This document shows, in pieces, positions 32,301 through 39,241 of a stretch of 40,975 nt of DNA. The position numbers and the translations under genes were made by a program. The DNA is taken from positions 1 through 40,975 of the forward strand of contig NZ_BCQR01000113.1 in NCBI RefSeq assembly GCF_001552175.1. Direction: 5' to 3'. A model generated the notes under the pieces. The model searched no databases and was not told where the DNA came from. It was given only the letters and a program-made list of their open reading frames with translations. The stretch is from Actinomadura kijaniata NBRC 14229. Lineage in GTDB: Bacteria; Actinomycetota; Actinomycetes; Streptosporangiales; Streptosporangiaceae. Numbering within the stretch: position 1 is the stretch's first letter; the number at the start of each line of letters is the position of its first letter.

Positions 32301-32929
32301 TGTACGCGGTCTGGGGCGGCTACGCCTACGGCCGCGACCTGGACGGCGTCCCGGCCCGCGCCGACATGGAGAACGCCTACCGCCGCATCAGCGTCGCCGC
32401 CAAGAACACCGACACCCGCGAGCACGACATCGCCGACTCCGACGACTACTTCCAGTACCACGGCGGCATGATCGCCACGGTCCGGGCGCTGACCGGCAGG
32501 GCGCCCGCGGCCTACATCGGCGACAGCACCCGTCCCGACGCCGTGCGCACCCGCACCCTCAACGAGGAGACCTCCCGCGTCTTCCGTGCCCGGGTGGTGA
32601 ACCCGCGCTGGCTGGCCGCGATGCGCCGCCACGGCTACAAGGGCGCGTTCGAGCTGGCGGCGACGGTGGACTACCTGTTCGGCTACGACGCGACCGCCGG
32701 GGTCGTCGCGGACTGGATGTACGAGAAGCTGGCCCAGACCTACGCGCTGGACCCGGAGAACCAGAAGTTCTTCGAGGAGTCCAACCCCTGGGCCCTGCAC
32801 GGCATCGCCGAACGCCTGCTGGAGGCCGCCGACCGGGGCATGTGGGAGCACCCGGAGGCCGAGACCCTGGAAGCCCTGAAGCAGCTCTATCTGCGCGTGG
32901 AGGGCGACCTGGAGTCCGACACCGACTGA
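29375..32929 (+). CDS. cobN: Cobaltochelatase subunit CobN
   Basis: The in-frame GTG at 29375 (ILLLSTSDTDLLSARASG) matches the usual CobN N-terminus and has GAGGA upstream; the GTG at 29345 lies before the ribosome site. 1184 residues, a normal size for actinobacterial CobN. Conserved stretches include YYRAHHLAGNTAFVEAL, LTGGREAWESND, FSFKEIDEDGL, VALMLSAYPTKHARIGNAVG, VVHVGKHGNLEWLPGKAAG and RTRTLNEETSRVFRARVVNPRW. CobN is the large subunit that binds hydrogenobyrinate diamide and cobalt; it needs CobS and CobT ATPase partners, not in this window. It is controlled by the upstream riboswitch and ends at a strong terminator. Confidence 0.96.
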   Translation: MILLLSTSDTDLLSARASGAAFRLANPARTSADDLPALLEGVDLVVVRLLGGRRAWEEGLDALLAGPRPVVVLSGEQQPDAELMELSTVPAGVAAEAHAYLAYGGPANLGDLFAFLSDTVLLTGHGFGPPTPTPTWGVLEREAAGGDGPLIGVLYYRAHHLAGNTAFVEALCAAIENAGGRALPVYCASLRTAERELLDRLGEVDALVVTVLAAGGTRPAFASAGGDDEAWDVGALAALDVPILQGLCLTGGREAWESNDDGLSPLDTATQVAVPEFDGRLITVPFSFKEIDEDGLSVYVADPERAARVAGIAVRHGALRHVPAPERRVALMLSAYPTKHARIGNAVGLDTPASVIALLEAMRERGYDVGDELPGEGDALMHALIAAGGQDADWLTEEQLTGNPIRIPASRYKRWYATLPEDLREDIERHWGPPPGELFVDDSNDPEGEIVLAALRSGNVVVMVQPPRGFGENPVAIYHDPDLPPSHHYLAAYRWLQDGFGAHAVVHVGKHGNLEWLPGKAAGMSASCGPDAALGDLPLIYPFLVNDPGEGTQAKRRAHATLVDHLIPPMARADSYGDIARLEQLLDEHANIAALDPAKLPAIRAQIWTLIQAARLDHDLGLEDRPHDAEFDDFLLHVDGWLCEVKDVQIRDGLHVLGRAPAGEGRADLVLALLRARQMWGGSVTLPGLREALGLDEGSRDRGEVDAFEDRARALVLAMEERGWDPDAAGEVAEGKVAEILRFAATEIVPRLDRTVDEIGMVLHALDGGYVPAGPSGSPLRGLINVLPTGRNFYSVDPKAVPSRLAWETGRAMADSLLERYREDTGEWPQSVGLSVWGTSAMRTSGDDIAEVLALLGVRPVWDDASRRVTGLEPIPLPELGRPRIDVTVRISGFFRDAFPHAVAMLDDAVRLAAAQDEPDADNFVRAHVRADEAAHGDRRRATMRVFGSRPGAYGAGILPLIDSRNWRDDSDLAEVYAVWGGYAYGRDLDGVPARADMENAYRRISVAAKNTDTREHDIADSDDYFQYHGGMIATVRALTGRAPAAYIGDSTRPDAVRTRTLNEETSRVFRARVVNPRWLAAMRRHGYKGAFELAATVDYLFGYDATAGVVADWMYEKLAQTYALDPENQKFFEESNPWALHGIAERLLEAADRGMWEHPEAETLEALKQLYLRVEGDLESDTD

Positions 32930-32972
32930 CGCACCGGCCCGCCCTTCTTCAAGAAAACACCAAGAATTCGCC

Positions 32973-33014
32973 CGACCCGCCGCCGGAAACAAAAACCGGC
33001 GGCGGGTCGTTTTC
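32973..33014 (+). terminator. Rho-independent terminator after cobN
   Basis: A perfect 14-bp stem, CGACCCGCCGCCGG (32973-32986) with CCGGCGGCGGGTCG (32996-33009), encloses the loop AAACAAAAA and is followed by TTTT. It is the clearest intrinsic terminator in the window. Confidence 0.92.
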
Positions 33015-33042
33015 CCAGTAGGACCTCAAGGGGAGGGGGTGT

Positions 33043-33447
33043 ATGAGCGGGGAAACCGACCTCGCGAAGTTGCTGGCCGGACTCGATCCGGAGTTGCACG
33101 CGGGTGAATACGTGTTCGTCACGTCGCCCGACCGCTCGACTCCCCCCGACGTCGAACCGCTGCTGATATTCGAGGAACCCGAGGGTCGCACGCTGGTCCT
33201 GCCGCGTGAGCGGGCCGAGGCGGCCGGTCTGGAGTTCGCGTTCCCCAGCGCGTGGATCGTGCTGCGGATCCACTCCGCCCTGGAGGCGGTCGGGATGATG
33301 GCCGCGATCTCCACGGCGCTGGCCGGGGCGGGCATCAGCTGCAACGTGGTCTCCGCCTACCACCACGACCATCTGTTCGTCCCGCGCGACCGCGCGGACG
33401 AGGCCGTCGCGATCCTCCGCGGCCTGGGGCGCGACGGCGCGCGCTGA
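33043..33447 (+). CDS. ACT-domain protein (DUF2241-like)
   Basis: ATG 33043 with GGGGAGGGGG just upstream; 134 residues. The pattern DLAKLLAGLDPELHAGEYVF, FEEPEGRTLVLPRERAEAAG, WIVLRIHSALEAVGMMAAIS and GISCNVVSAYHHDHLFVPRD matches a small ACT-domain family in which two ACT-like halves bind a small ligand, often an amino acid. It is soluble and probably regulatory; partner and ligand are unknown. The gene has its own ribosome site and follows the cobN terminator, so it is a separate unit. Confidence 0.85.
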   Translation: MSGETDLAKLLAGLDPELHAGEYVFVTSPDRSTPPDVEPLLIFEEPEGRTLVLPRERAEAAGLEFAFPSAWIVLRIHSALEAVGMMAAISTALAGAGISCNVVSAYHHDHLFVPRDRADEAVAILRGLGRDGAR

Positions 33448-33540
33448 GCGCCGCCGCAGCCGGAACGCAAAAGAGTCCCCGGCACCGTCCCGATTTCCCT
33501 TGACGCGCGAGCACCGCGTTTTCCTGAACGGAGGTGGAAG

Positions 33541-33840
33541 ATGAACGACACCCCGGGGGACCTCCCGTCCGAAGGGACGAGGATCCCGCGCTCCTCCGCG
33601 AGCGAGGATTTCTCGGACCGCAGTTTCTGGGTCGGGTACGCCCTTCTCCTCCTCGGCATCGCCCTGCTGGGCGTGGACATCCTGCTGATCGTCAACGCCG
33701 GCGGCGCGAACGCGCCCGAGATCGTCCTGCTGGCCGTGGCCGCCCTGCTGTTCGGCGCGGGCGCGCGCTCCCTCCACAACTGGCACCGCAGCACCGACCG
33801 CGCCCGGTCCGGGCGGTCCGAGGCCGACAGCCCGACCTGA
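33541..33840 (+). CDS. Small two-helix membrane protein
   Basis: ATG 33541 with GGAGGTGGA upstream; 99 residues. The first 28 residues are polar, then two hydrophobic helices (about 30-52, WVGYALLLLGIALLGVDILL, and about 60-77, IVLLAVAALLFGAGA), then a basic/polar tail with several His and Arg. No family recognised. The upstream gap (33448-33540) has a TTGACG hexamer (33499-33504) that could be a -35. Convergent with the TetR gene, 10 bp between stops. Confidence 0.65.
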   Translation: MNDTPGDLPSEGTRIPRSSASEDFSDRSFWVGYALLLLGIALLGVDILLIVNAGGANAPEIVLLAVAALLFGAGARSLHNWHRSTDRARSGRSEADSPT

Positions 33841-33850
33841 CCCCCCGCGG

Positions 33851-34426
33851 TCACAGCAGCGGCCGGACCACGGCGCGGGCGAGCGCCTCGGCGAACCCGC
33901 GGGGCGCGGCGGCGGCCTCCGGCCCGTGACCGTAGTAGCGCAGGAACGCCTCCTGGAAGCACCCGCCGACCAGCAGCGCCGCCGCCGCGTCCGGGTCCGC
34001 CTCCGCGCGCAGGCGCCCGAGGTCCCGTTCGGCCCTCAGGTAGGCGGCGAACGCCGCGACCGCCCTTCCCGGGCCGCCGCCGTGCCGGTCCATCGCCACC
34101 CGGTGCGACTCCATGCGCCGCGGGTCCGCCAGCAGCGCGCCCAGCATCGGGATCGACCGCTGGTAGAACTCCAGGGCCGCGTGCGCGAGCGCGGCGAGGT
34201 TGTCCTCCACCTCGCCCTCCCCGGGCCGGACCGCGACCCGCGACAGTCCGGGCAGCCGTTCCTGGAGGACGGCCAGCAGGAGCCGCTCCTTGTCCGGGAA
34301 GTGCTTGTAGAGCGTCGGCTCCGACACCCCCGACGCCTGCGCGATCTCCTTGGTGGTGGCCTGTGCGACGCCCCGCGTCCGCAGGATCTCCGCCGCCGCG
34401 TCCAGGATCCGCTCCCGCGTGCTCAT
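33851..34426 (-). CDS. TetR-family transcriptional regulator
   Basis: ATG at 34426 with GGAGGG upstream; 191 residues. The HTH is clear: TRERILDAAAEILRTRGVAQ, TTKEIAQASGVSEPTLYKHF, PDKERLLLAVL. The C-terminal ligand domain is helical, with no recognisable subfamily. It is divergent from an SGNH hydrolase gene; two 18-bp palindromes lie between them, so it likely represses both. Ligand unknown. Confidence 0.93.
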   Translation of the reverse strand: MSTRERILDAAAEILRTRGVAQATTKEIAQASGVSEPTLYKHFPDKERLLLAVLQERLPGLSRVAVRPGEGEVEDNLAALAHAALEFYQRSIPMLGALLADPRRMESHRVAMDRHGGGPGRAVAAFAAYLRAERDLGRLRAEADPDAAAALLVGGCFQEAFLRYYGHGPEAAAAPRGFAEALARAVVRPLL

Positions 34427-34443
34427 CCGGTGCCCTCCGCCGA

Positions 34444-34494
34444 TTGACAGGTTAGTGAACGCTAGCCCATGATACGGGTTAGTGTTCACTAACC
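34444..34494 (+). promoter_or_regulatory. Promoter and double TetR operator
   Basis: TTGACA (34444-34449, a perfect -35) and CATGAT (34468-34473, 18-bp spacer) form a plausible promoter for the SGNH gene at 34510. Two operator-like palindromes overlap it: GGTTAGTGAACGCTAGCC (34450-34467, two imperfect positions) and GGTTAGTGTTCACTAACC (34477-34494, perfect arms). They are 27 bp apart, start to start. Binding would block the -35 to +1 region. Confidence 0.7.
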
Positions 34495-34509
34495 CCCTGG
34501 AGGAGCATC

Positions 34510-35376
34510 ATGCGCACCACCGTGACCGGCGGCACCGAAGAACGGCGCCCCGTCCGCCCGTCCCGGCGCGCCGGCCTGCGAAGGCGGATCGTCATCGCGC
34601 TGTGCCTGCTGCTCGCCGGAACGCTCGGCGCGGCCGGGACCGCCGGGTACCTCACGTTCGTCCGCCCGCCCGCCAACCCGCCCGCCGACGCCTGCGCGGA
34701 CGGTCCGCGCCCCGGCGGCCGTCCCGTCGTCGTGGCGGCGGGGGCCAGCATGACCCAGGGCACCCTGGGCGCCGACTGGGTCGGCGACCTGCGCGACCGG
34801 GCCGAACACCGGGCCTTCGAGTTCGTCAACGCCGGGAAGAACGGCGACACCAGCGCCGACCTGCTCCAGCGCCTCGACCGCGACGTCGTCGCCTGCCGCC
34901 CCGCCGCCGTCACGGTCCTGATCGGGGCCAACGACGTGCGGGACGGCGTTCCGCTCCAGCGCTACCGCGACAACCTCACCGCGATCGTCGGCCGCCTGAA
35001 GGCGCGGACCTCCGCCCGGGTCGCGCTGGTCTCCCTCCCGCCGATCGGCGAGCAGATCGGCAGCGACCTCAACCGCAAGGCCGCCGGATACAACGCCGCC
35101 CTCAGGGAGACCGCCGACCGCACCGGGGCCGACTACGTGCCGCTGAACGAGCGGATGACCGACCACCTGCGGCGGCGCGGCGGAGACGGCGCCCCCTACG
35201 GGTTCGGCTTCACCCTCGCCTTCCTCGCCGGAGCCCGGCACTACCTGCTCGGCCACAGCTGGGACGAGGTGGCCCGCGGCAACGGCCTCGAACTCCTCGT
35301 CGACCACCTGCACCTGAGCGACCGGGGCGGAGCGATGGTCGCCGACCTGATCTCGGAGTGGCTGTCGCGACGCTGA
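34510..35376 (+). CDS. Secreted or membrane-anchored SGNH/GDSL hydrolase
   Basis: ATG 34510 with GGAGGAGC upstream; 288 residues. An Arg-rich N-terminus is followed by one membrane helix (about 27-50), so the product is exported or anchored. The SGNH blocks are present: nucleophile Ser80 in AAGASMTQG (block I), NAGKNGDTS (block II Gly), Asn141 in GANDV (block III) and Asp265/His268 in DHLHLS (block V). It likely hydrolyses an ester or lipid outside the membrane. It is under the divergent TetR repressor through the operators at 34450-34494. Confidence 0.88.
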   Translation: MRTTVTGGTEERRPVRPSRRAGLRRRIVIALCLLLAGTLGAAGTAGYLTFVRPPANPPADACADGPRPGGRPVVVAAGASMTQGTLGADWVGDLRDRAEHRAFEFVNAGKNGDTSADLLQRLDRDVVACRPAAVTVLIGANDVRDGVPLQRYRDNLTAIVGRLKARTSARVALVSLPPIGEQIGSDLNRKAAGYNAALRETADRTGADYVPLNERMTDHLRRRGGDGAPYGFGFTLAFLAGARHYLLGHSWDEVARGNGLELLVDHLHLSDRGGAMVADLISEWLSRR

Positions 35377-35416
35377 GCGACAACCCTCCCGCGCGCCCCG
35401 GCGCCCTCCGCCGCCG

Positions 35417-35449
35417 CGGAATTCCCGAAAACGAAAAAGGGAATTGCCG
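35417..35449 (+). terminator. Hairpin after the SGNH gene
   Basis: AATTCCC and GGGAATT (35420-35426 and 35439-35445) form a 7-bp stem around an A-rich 12-nt loop, extended by CGG/CCG with one bulge. There is no U-tract, so this is either a weak terminator or a leader hairpin of the next small gene. Confidence 0.45.
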
Positions 35450-35493
35450 TAAGACTCTCGCGGAATGTCGTACCGGACAGGTAGAAGAAACAT

Positions 35494-35730
35494 ATGTCGC
35501 ATGTGCCTCCGATGGTCCAGTCCAGCACCGTTGACGGCCCGGCCTACCTGCTCGCCTGGGAACGCCTCCCCGAGGGATCCTGGGGCGCGCGCATCGCCTG
35601 GATGGAAATCGACGGCGATTCCTGGACGGCCCGCGTCACCCGTGTCGCCGCCGACGCCATCACCAAACTCGACGGGCAGGACTACAGCCAGGTCCCCCGC
35701 CGCGACACCGCCGCCCCCGCGACCGCCTGA
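35494..35730 (+). CDS. Small hypothetical protein
   Basis: ATG 35494 with GTAGAAGAAA upstream (a weak ribosome site); 78 residues. Regular Trp spacing is notable (LAWERLPEGSWGARIAW, SWTARV), suggesting a small beta-structured domain. No membrane segment, signal peptide or recognised family. Codon usage has the normal high third-position GC of its neighbours, supporting coding. It lies alone between the SGNH gene and the kinase gene. Confidence 0.6.
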   Translation: MSHVPPMVQSSTVDGPAYLLAWERLPEGSWGARIAWMEIDGDSWTARVTRVAADAITKLDGQDYSQVPRRDTAAPATA

Positions 35731-35781
35731 CCCGCACCGGCCCCGTCCCTCGCCCGTCGGACGCGCCGTGCGGCGGGTGGT

Positions 35782-35845
35782 ACCGAAGTCCCAGGTCAGG
35801 GTCCACCCAGCGGAGGACGACGGGGGCGGCCCACCGTCCTACGCT
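35782..35845 (+). promoter_or_regulatory. Shared motif and -10 upstream of the second two-component system
   Basis: ACCGAAGTCCCAGGTCAGG (35782-35800) matches ACCGAGGTCCTACGCCAGG upstream of the S41 gene (37746-37764) at 15 of 19 positions. A TACGCT hexamer (35840-35845) ends 7 bp before the kinase ATG (35853), suggesting leaderless translation. The shared motif is a candidate site for the response regulator encoded in this operon. Confidence 0.5.
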
Positions 35846-35852
35846 CAGGATC

Positions 35853-37076
35853 ATGGTCGTGGGGTCGAGGGCGTTTCCGCCGTCCGCACCGCGCCGGACC
35901 GCGGTCGCGCGCCGCCGGGCCGACGCGCTCGTCACGGCGCTCACCCCAGAGCGGCGGGCCCGGGCCGCCGACGCGGCTCTGGCGCTGCTGATGCTGGCCG
36001 TCCTGCTGGACATCGTCGTCAAGCGCTGGCCGGACGGTCCGGTCCCCCTCGCCCTGCCCGCCGGGCTGCTGCTCGGCCTGGCGCAGGTCGGCGTGGTCCT
36101 CGTCCGGCGGACCCGGCCCCTGCTCACGCTCACCGTGATCGTCGCGGCCGACCTGACCGGCTGGCTGCTGCTGCCGGAGCTGCCGTTCGACCCGCTCAGC
36201 CTGGGCAGCCTCGTCGCGCTGTACGCCGTCGGCCGGTACCTGCCGTACCGGACCGGCTGGTGGAGCGGCCTGGCGGCGACCGGCGCGGGCGCCGCCGCCT
36301 ACGCCGTCCACAGCCCCACCGACCTGGCGAACGTGGTGGCCGCGCTGCTGGCGCTCGTCCTCGGCCAGTACACGCGGCTGCGCGCCGAGACCGCCGAACG
36401 GCGGCGCGCCGAGCGGGCCGCCGAGGCCGTCCGCGCCGAACGCCGGCACATCGCCCGCGAGCTGCACGACGTCGTCGCCCACCACATCAGCGTGATGAGC
36501 GTGCTGGTCGGCGCGGCCCGCACCACCATGGCCGCCGACCCCGAACGGGCGGCCGAGGCGCTGGTCACCACCGAGCGCACCGCCCGCGAGGCGATGGCCG
36601 AGATGCGGCGGCTCCTGGCGGTGCTGCGCGCCGACGACGAACCCGAGCCGGACGCCCGCGCCGACCGGCTGCCCGCGCTGGTCGAACGGGCCCGCGCCGC
36701 CGGGGTCCGCGCCGACCTGCGCGTCGAGGGCCGGGCCCGTCCCCTGCCGCCGGCCGCCGACCTGGCGGTCTACCGGGCCGTGCAGGAGGCGCTGACCAAC
36801 GCCCACAAGCACGCCGCCGGGGCCCGGGTGCGGGTCGTGCTGCGCTACACCGACACGGCGGTCGAGGCGGAGGTCCACGACGACGGCTCCGGCGGGCCCG
36901 CCCCCGCGCCGGCCCCCGCGGACCGGCGGGGCCACGGGCACGGGCTGCGCGGCATGGCCGAACGGGTCGCCCTGTGCGGCGGCGAGCTCACCGCCGGGCC
37001 CGCTCCCGGGGGCGGGTTCCGGGTGCGGGCCCGCCTCCCCCTTCCCCCGGACGCGCTGCCCCAGGAGGCGACATGA
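35853..37076 (+). CDS. NarL-type sensor histidine kinase
   Basis: ATG 35853, no clear ribosome site; a TACGCT hexamer just upstream suggests a leaderless message. 407 residues. About five or six membrane helices occupy residues 40-180. Then a HisKA_3 domain with phospho-acceptor His205 in RRHIARELHDVVAHHISVM, an HATPase N-box AVYRAVQEALTNAHKHA and G-box GHGLRGMAERVALCGG. This is the standard actinobacterial NarL-type kinase layout with no extracellular sensor domain. It overlaps its response regulator gene by four bases (ATGA). Signal unknown. Confidence 0.94.
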   Translation: MVVGSRAFPPSAPRRTAVARRRADALVTALTPERRARAADAALALLMLAVLLDIVVKRWPDGPVPLALPAGLLLGLAQVGVVLVRRTRPLLTLTVIVAADLTGWLLLPELPFDPLSLGSLVALYAVGRYLPYRTGWWSGLAATGAGAAAYAVHSPTDLANVVAALLALVLGQYTRLRAETAERRRAERAAEAVRAERRHIARELHDVVAHHISVMSVLVGAARTTMAADPERAAEALVTTERTAREAMAEMRRLLAVLRADDEPEPDARADRLPALVERARAAGVRADLRVEGRARPLPPAADLAVYRAVQEALTNAHKHAAGARVRVVLRYTDTAVEAEVHDDGSGGPAPAPAPADRRGHGHGLRGMAERVALCGGELTAGPAPGGGFRVRARLPLPPDALPQEAT

Positions 37077-37744
37077 CGATCTCGGTGCTGCTGGTGGACG
37101 ACCACGCCCTCGTCCGCACCGGATTCCGGATGATCATCGGGGCGCAGCCCGACATGGAGGTGGTCGGGGAGGCCGCCGACGGCGGCGAGGCCGTGGACCG
37201 CGCCGCCGCGCTGCGCCCCGCCGTGGTGCTGATGGACATCCACCTGCCCGGCCTGAACGGGGTGGCCGCCACCGGCCGGATCGCCCGGCTGGTCCCCGAG
37301 GCGCGGGTGCTGGCGCTCAGCACGTTCGACCTGGACGAGTACGTGCTCGGCGCGCTGCGCGCCGGGGCGTCGGGGTTCCTGCCCAAGGACGTGTCCCCGG
37401 AGGAGCTGACGGCGGCGGTGCGGACCGTGCACCGCGGCGAGGCCGCCGTCGCGCCCCGCCTGCTGACCCGGCTGATCGGCACGTTCGTGCGGGCCGCGCC
37501 CACCGGACCCGGCACGCCGCCGAGGGGCCTGGACGCGCTGACCGGACGCGAACGCGAGGTGCTGGCCCTCATCGCGCGCGGGCGGTCCAACGCCGACATC
37601 GCCGCCGAGCTGGCCATCACCCCCTCCACCGTGAAGAACCACATCTCCAGCGTCTTCGCCAAGACCGGCGCGCGGGACCGCGCCCAGGCGGTGATCGCCG
37701 CCTACGAGTCCGGGCTGGTCGCCCCGGGTGTGCCCCAGGCGTAG
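37073..37744 (+). CDS. NarL/FixJ-family response regulator
   Basis: ATG 37073 with AGGAGG upstream; 223 residues. Receiver domain with D9-D10 and phospho-acceptor D55 in VVLMDIHLPG; the conserved Lys is in GFLPKDVSPEEL. C-terminal LuxR HTH: LTGREREVLALIARGRSNAD, IAAELAITPSTVKNHISS, VFAKTGARDRAQAV. Partner of the upstream kinase. The motif shared by its own operon and the following S41 gene is its most likely binding site. Its stop overlaps the start of a 10-bp-arm palindrome. Confidence 0.95.
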   Translation: MTISVLLVDDHALVRTGFRMIIGAQPDMEVVGEAADGGEAVDRAAALRPAVVLMDIHLPGLNGVAATGRIARLVPEARVLALSTFDLDEYVLGALRAGASGFLPKDVSPEELTAAVRTVHRGEAAVAPRLLTRLIGTFVRAAPTGPGTPPRGLDALTGREREVLALIARGRSNADIAAELAITPSTVKNHISSVFAKTGARDRAQAVIAAYESGLVAPGVPQA

Positions 37745-37782
37745 GACCGAGGTCCTACGCCAGGTGGCGACCTGGGTACGAT
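37739..37782 (+). promoter_or_regulatory. Palindromes and shared motif upstream of the S41 gene
   Basis: GCGTAGGACC and GGTCCTACGC (37739-37748 and 37751-37760) form a perfect inverted repeat, followed by CCAGGT/ACCTGG (37760-37775). The stretch ACCGAGGTCCTACGCCAGG (37746-37764) is shared with the kinase promoter. A TACGAT -10-like hexamer (37777-37782) lies 35 bp before the S41 start. The first palindrome may also end the regulator transcript; the promoter reading is favoured by the shared motif. Confidence 0.5.
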
Positions 37783-37816
37783 GCGTGACGCGTACGACCG
37801 GCCTAGCGTCGTTCCC

Positions 37817-39187
37817 ATGCCGACGAAGACACCGTGCAGGATCCTGATGGGCGCGCCGGTCGCCGCCTCCCTCGTCCTCCTCGCCTCCCCGGCCGTTCCG
37901 GCCGCCGCCGGGACCGCCCGGCCTCCCGACGGCGTGTGGCGGACCGCCGCCTACGGCCAGGTCGCCGTGGTCGACGGCGCCCGGCTGCGGCTCTACCAGA
38001 CCACCTCGATCAGCTGCCTGCCCGGCGGCGAGCTGCGGCGCGCCGGCCCGGGCGGCTCCGGCGGGGTCCGGTTCGCCTCCGACGACGGCACCGAGATGGT
38101 CCTGCGCCCCGGCCCGCGCGGCGGTCTCGTCCTCACCGTCCCCGGCTCGGTGGGCCGGGTGGACCTGCGCCGCCTGCCGTCCCTGCCGGACCGCTGCACC
38201 CGGCCCATGCCGAAGGACCCCCGCACGGTCTTCGACGTGTTCTGGACGACGTTCGCCGAGCGCTACCCCTTCTTCGCCGCCCGCGGGGTCGACTGGAACG
38301 CCCTGCGCGCCCGCCACCGGCCGCGGGTCACCGGGCACACCTCCCCCGACCGGCTGTTCACGATCCTCAGCGACATGATCCGGCCGCTGGGCGACGCGCA
38401 CACCGGCGTGGCCGACCCGGCCGGCGGCCGGTCCTTCGCCGGGCGGCGCCCCGGCACCCGCCGGCACGACGACGCGTTCCGCGCCCGCGTGGACAAGGCC
38501 GTGCTGCGCAACGTCGGCGTCCCGCTGCGCACCTGGGCCAACGGCCGGGTCGGTTACGCCGACCTGCCGCGGCGGCTCGGCTACCTGCGCGTCACCGCCT
38601 TCACCGGGTACGCCGGCGAGAACTCCGTCTACGCGCGGCAGCGGGCCGAGCTGGACCGGGCGCTGGACGCCGTCCTGACCCGCGACCGCGTCCGCACCCT
38701 GCGCGGCCTGATCATCGACGTGCGGTACAACGGCGGCGGCCACGACGCGCTCGGCGTGCGCATCGCGTCCCGGCTGACCGACCGGCCCTACGTCGCCTAC
38801 CGCAAGCGCGCGCCGGGGACCGCGTTCCAGACGGTGCGGGTACGGCCGTCCGACCGGCCCCGCTACACCGGCCCGGTCGCCGTCCTGACCAGCGACCTCA
38901 GCGTCAGCGCCGCCGAGACGTTCACGCTCGGCCTGACGGGGCGCTCCCCCGCGCCGCACCGCGTCGGCGCCACCACGCAGGGCGTGTTCTCCGACGTGCT
39001 GGTCCGCGCGCTGCCCAACGGCTGGATCTTCGCCCTCGGCAACGAGGACTACCGCTCCGCCGGCGGCGTCTCCCACGAGGGCCGGGGCGTGCCGCCCACC
39101 GTCCGCACCCCCGTCTTCACCGACGCCGAGCTCGCCGCCGGACGCGACTCCGCGCTCGCCCGGGCGCGCGCGCTGCTGACGCGGTGA
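37817..39187 (+). CDS. Exported S41-family peptidase
   Basis: ATG 37817 is chosen over the in-frame 37781 because it starts a clean signal peptide (PCRILMGAPVAASLVLLASP, with cleavage expected near AVPAAAG). 456 residues. The N-terminal part (about 35-130) is strand-rich; the helical S41 region begins near FDVFWTTFAERYPFF and continues to LGDAHTGV. The catalytic core has LRGLIIDVRYNGGG and nucleophile Ser364 in TSDLSVSAAETFTLGL. This resembles tricorn-core/retinol-binding-type S41 serine peptidases without a PDZ domain. Exported, with a role in protein turnover or signalling. Its promoter shares a motif with the upstream two-component system. Confidence 0.85.
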   Translation: MPTKTPCRILMGAPVAASLVLLASPAVPAAAGTARPPDGVWRTAAYGQVAVVDGARLRLYQTTSISCLPGGELRRAGPGGSGGVRFASDDGTEMVLRPGPRGGLVLTVPGSVGRVDLRRLPSLPDRCTRPMPKDPRTVFDVFWTTFAERYPFFAARGVDWNALRARHRPRVTGHTSPDRLFTILSDMIRPLGDAHTGVADPAGGRSFAGRRPGTRRHDDAFRARVDKAVLRNVGVPLRTWANGRVGYADLPRRLGYLRVTAFTGYAGENSVYARQRAELDRALDAVLTRDRVRTLRGLIIDVRYNGGGHDALGVRIASRLTDRPYVAYRKRAPGTAFQTVRVRPSDRPRYTGPVAVLTSDLSVSAAETFTLGLTGRSPAPHRVGATTQGVFSDVLVRALPNGWIFALGNEDYRSAGGVSHEGRGVPPTVRTPVFTDAELAAGRDSALARARALLTR

Positions 39188-39190
39188 ACG

Positions 39191-39224
39191 GCGCGCCGCC
39201 CGCCCCACCGGGCGGGCGGCGCGC
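39191..39224. terminator. Strong hairpin between S41 and secY genes
   Basis: Perfect 14-bp stem: GCGCGCCGCCCGCC (39191-39204) with GGCGGGCGGCGCGC (39211-39224), 6-nt loop CCACCG. It lies just after the S41 stop and just short of the convergent secY stop. Confidence 0.75.
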
Positions 39225-39241
39225 ACCGTGCGGCTACGGGG

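Noticed and set aside
29267..32992. Long minus-strand open frame opposite cobN (about 1241 codons)
   Set aside because: Antisense shadow of cobN; it also crosses the riboswitch and the terminator, which a real gene would not.
37781..37816. Upstream ATG for the S41 peptidase
   Set aside because: It would place extra polar residues before the signal peptide and lies right after the -10-like hexamer; ATG 37817 gives a normal signal peptide.
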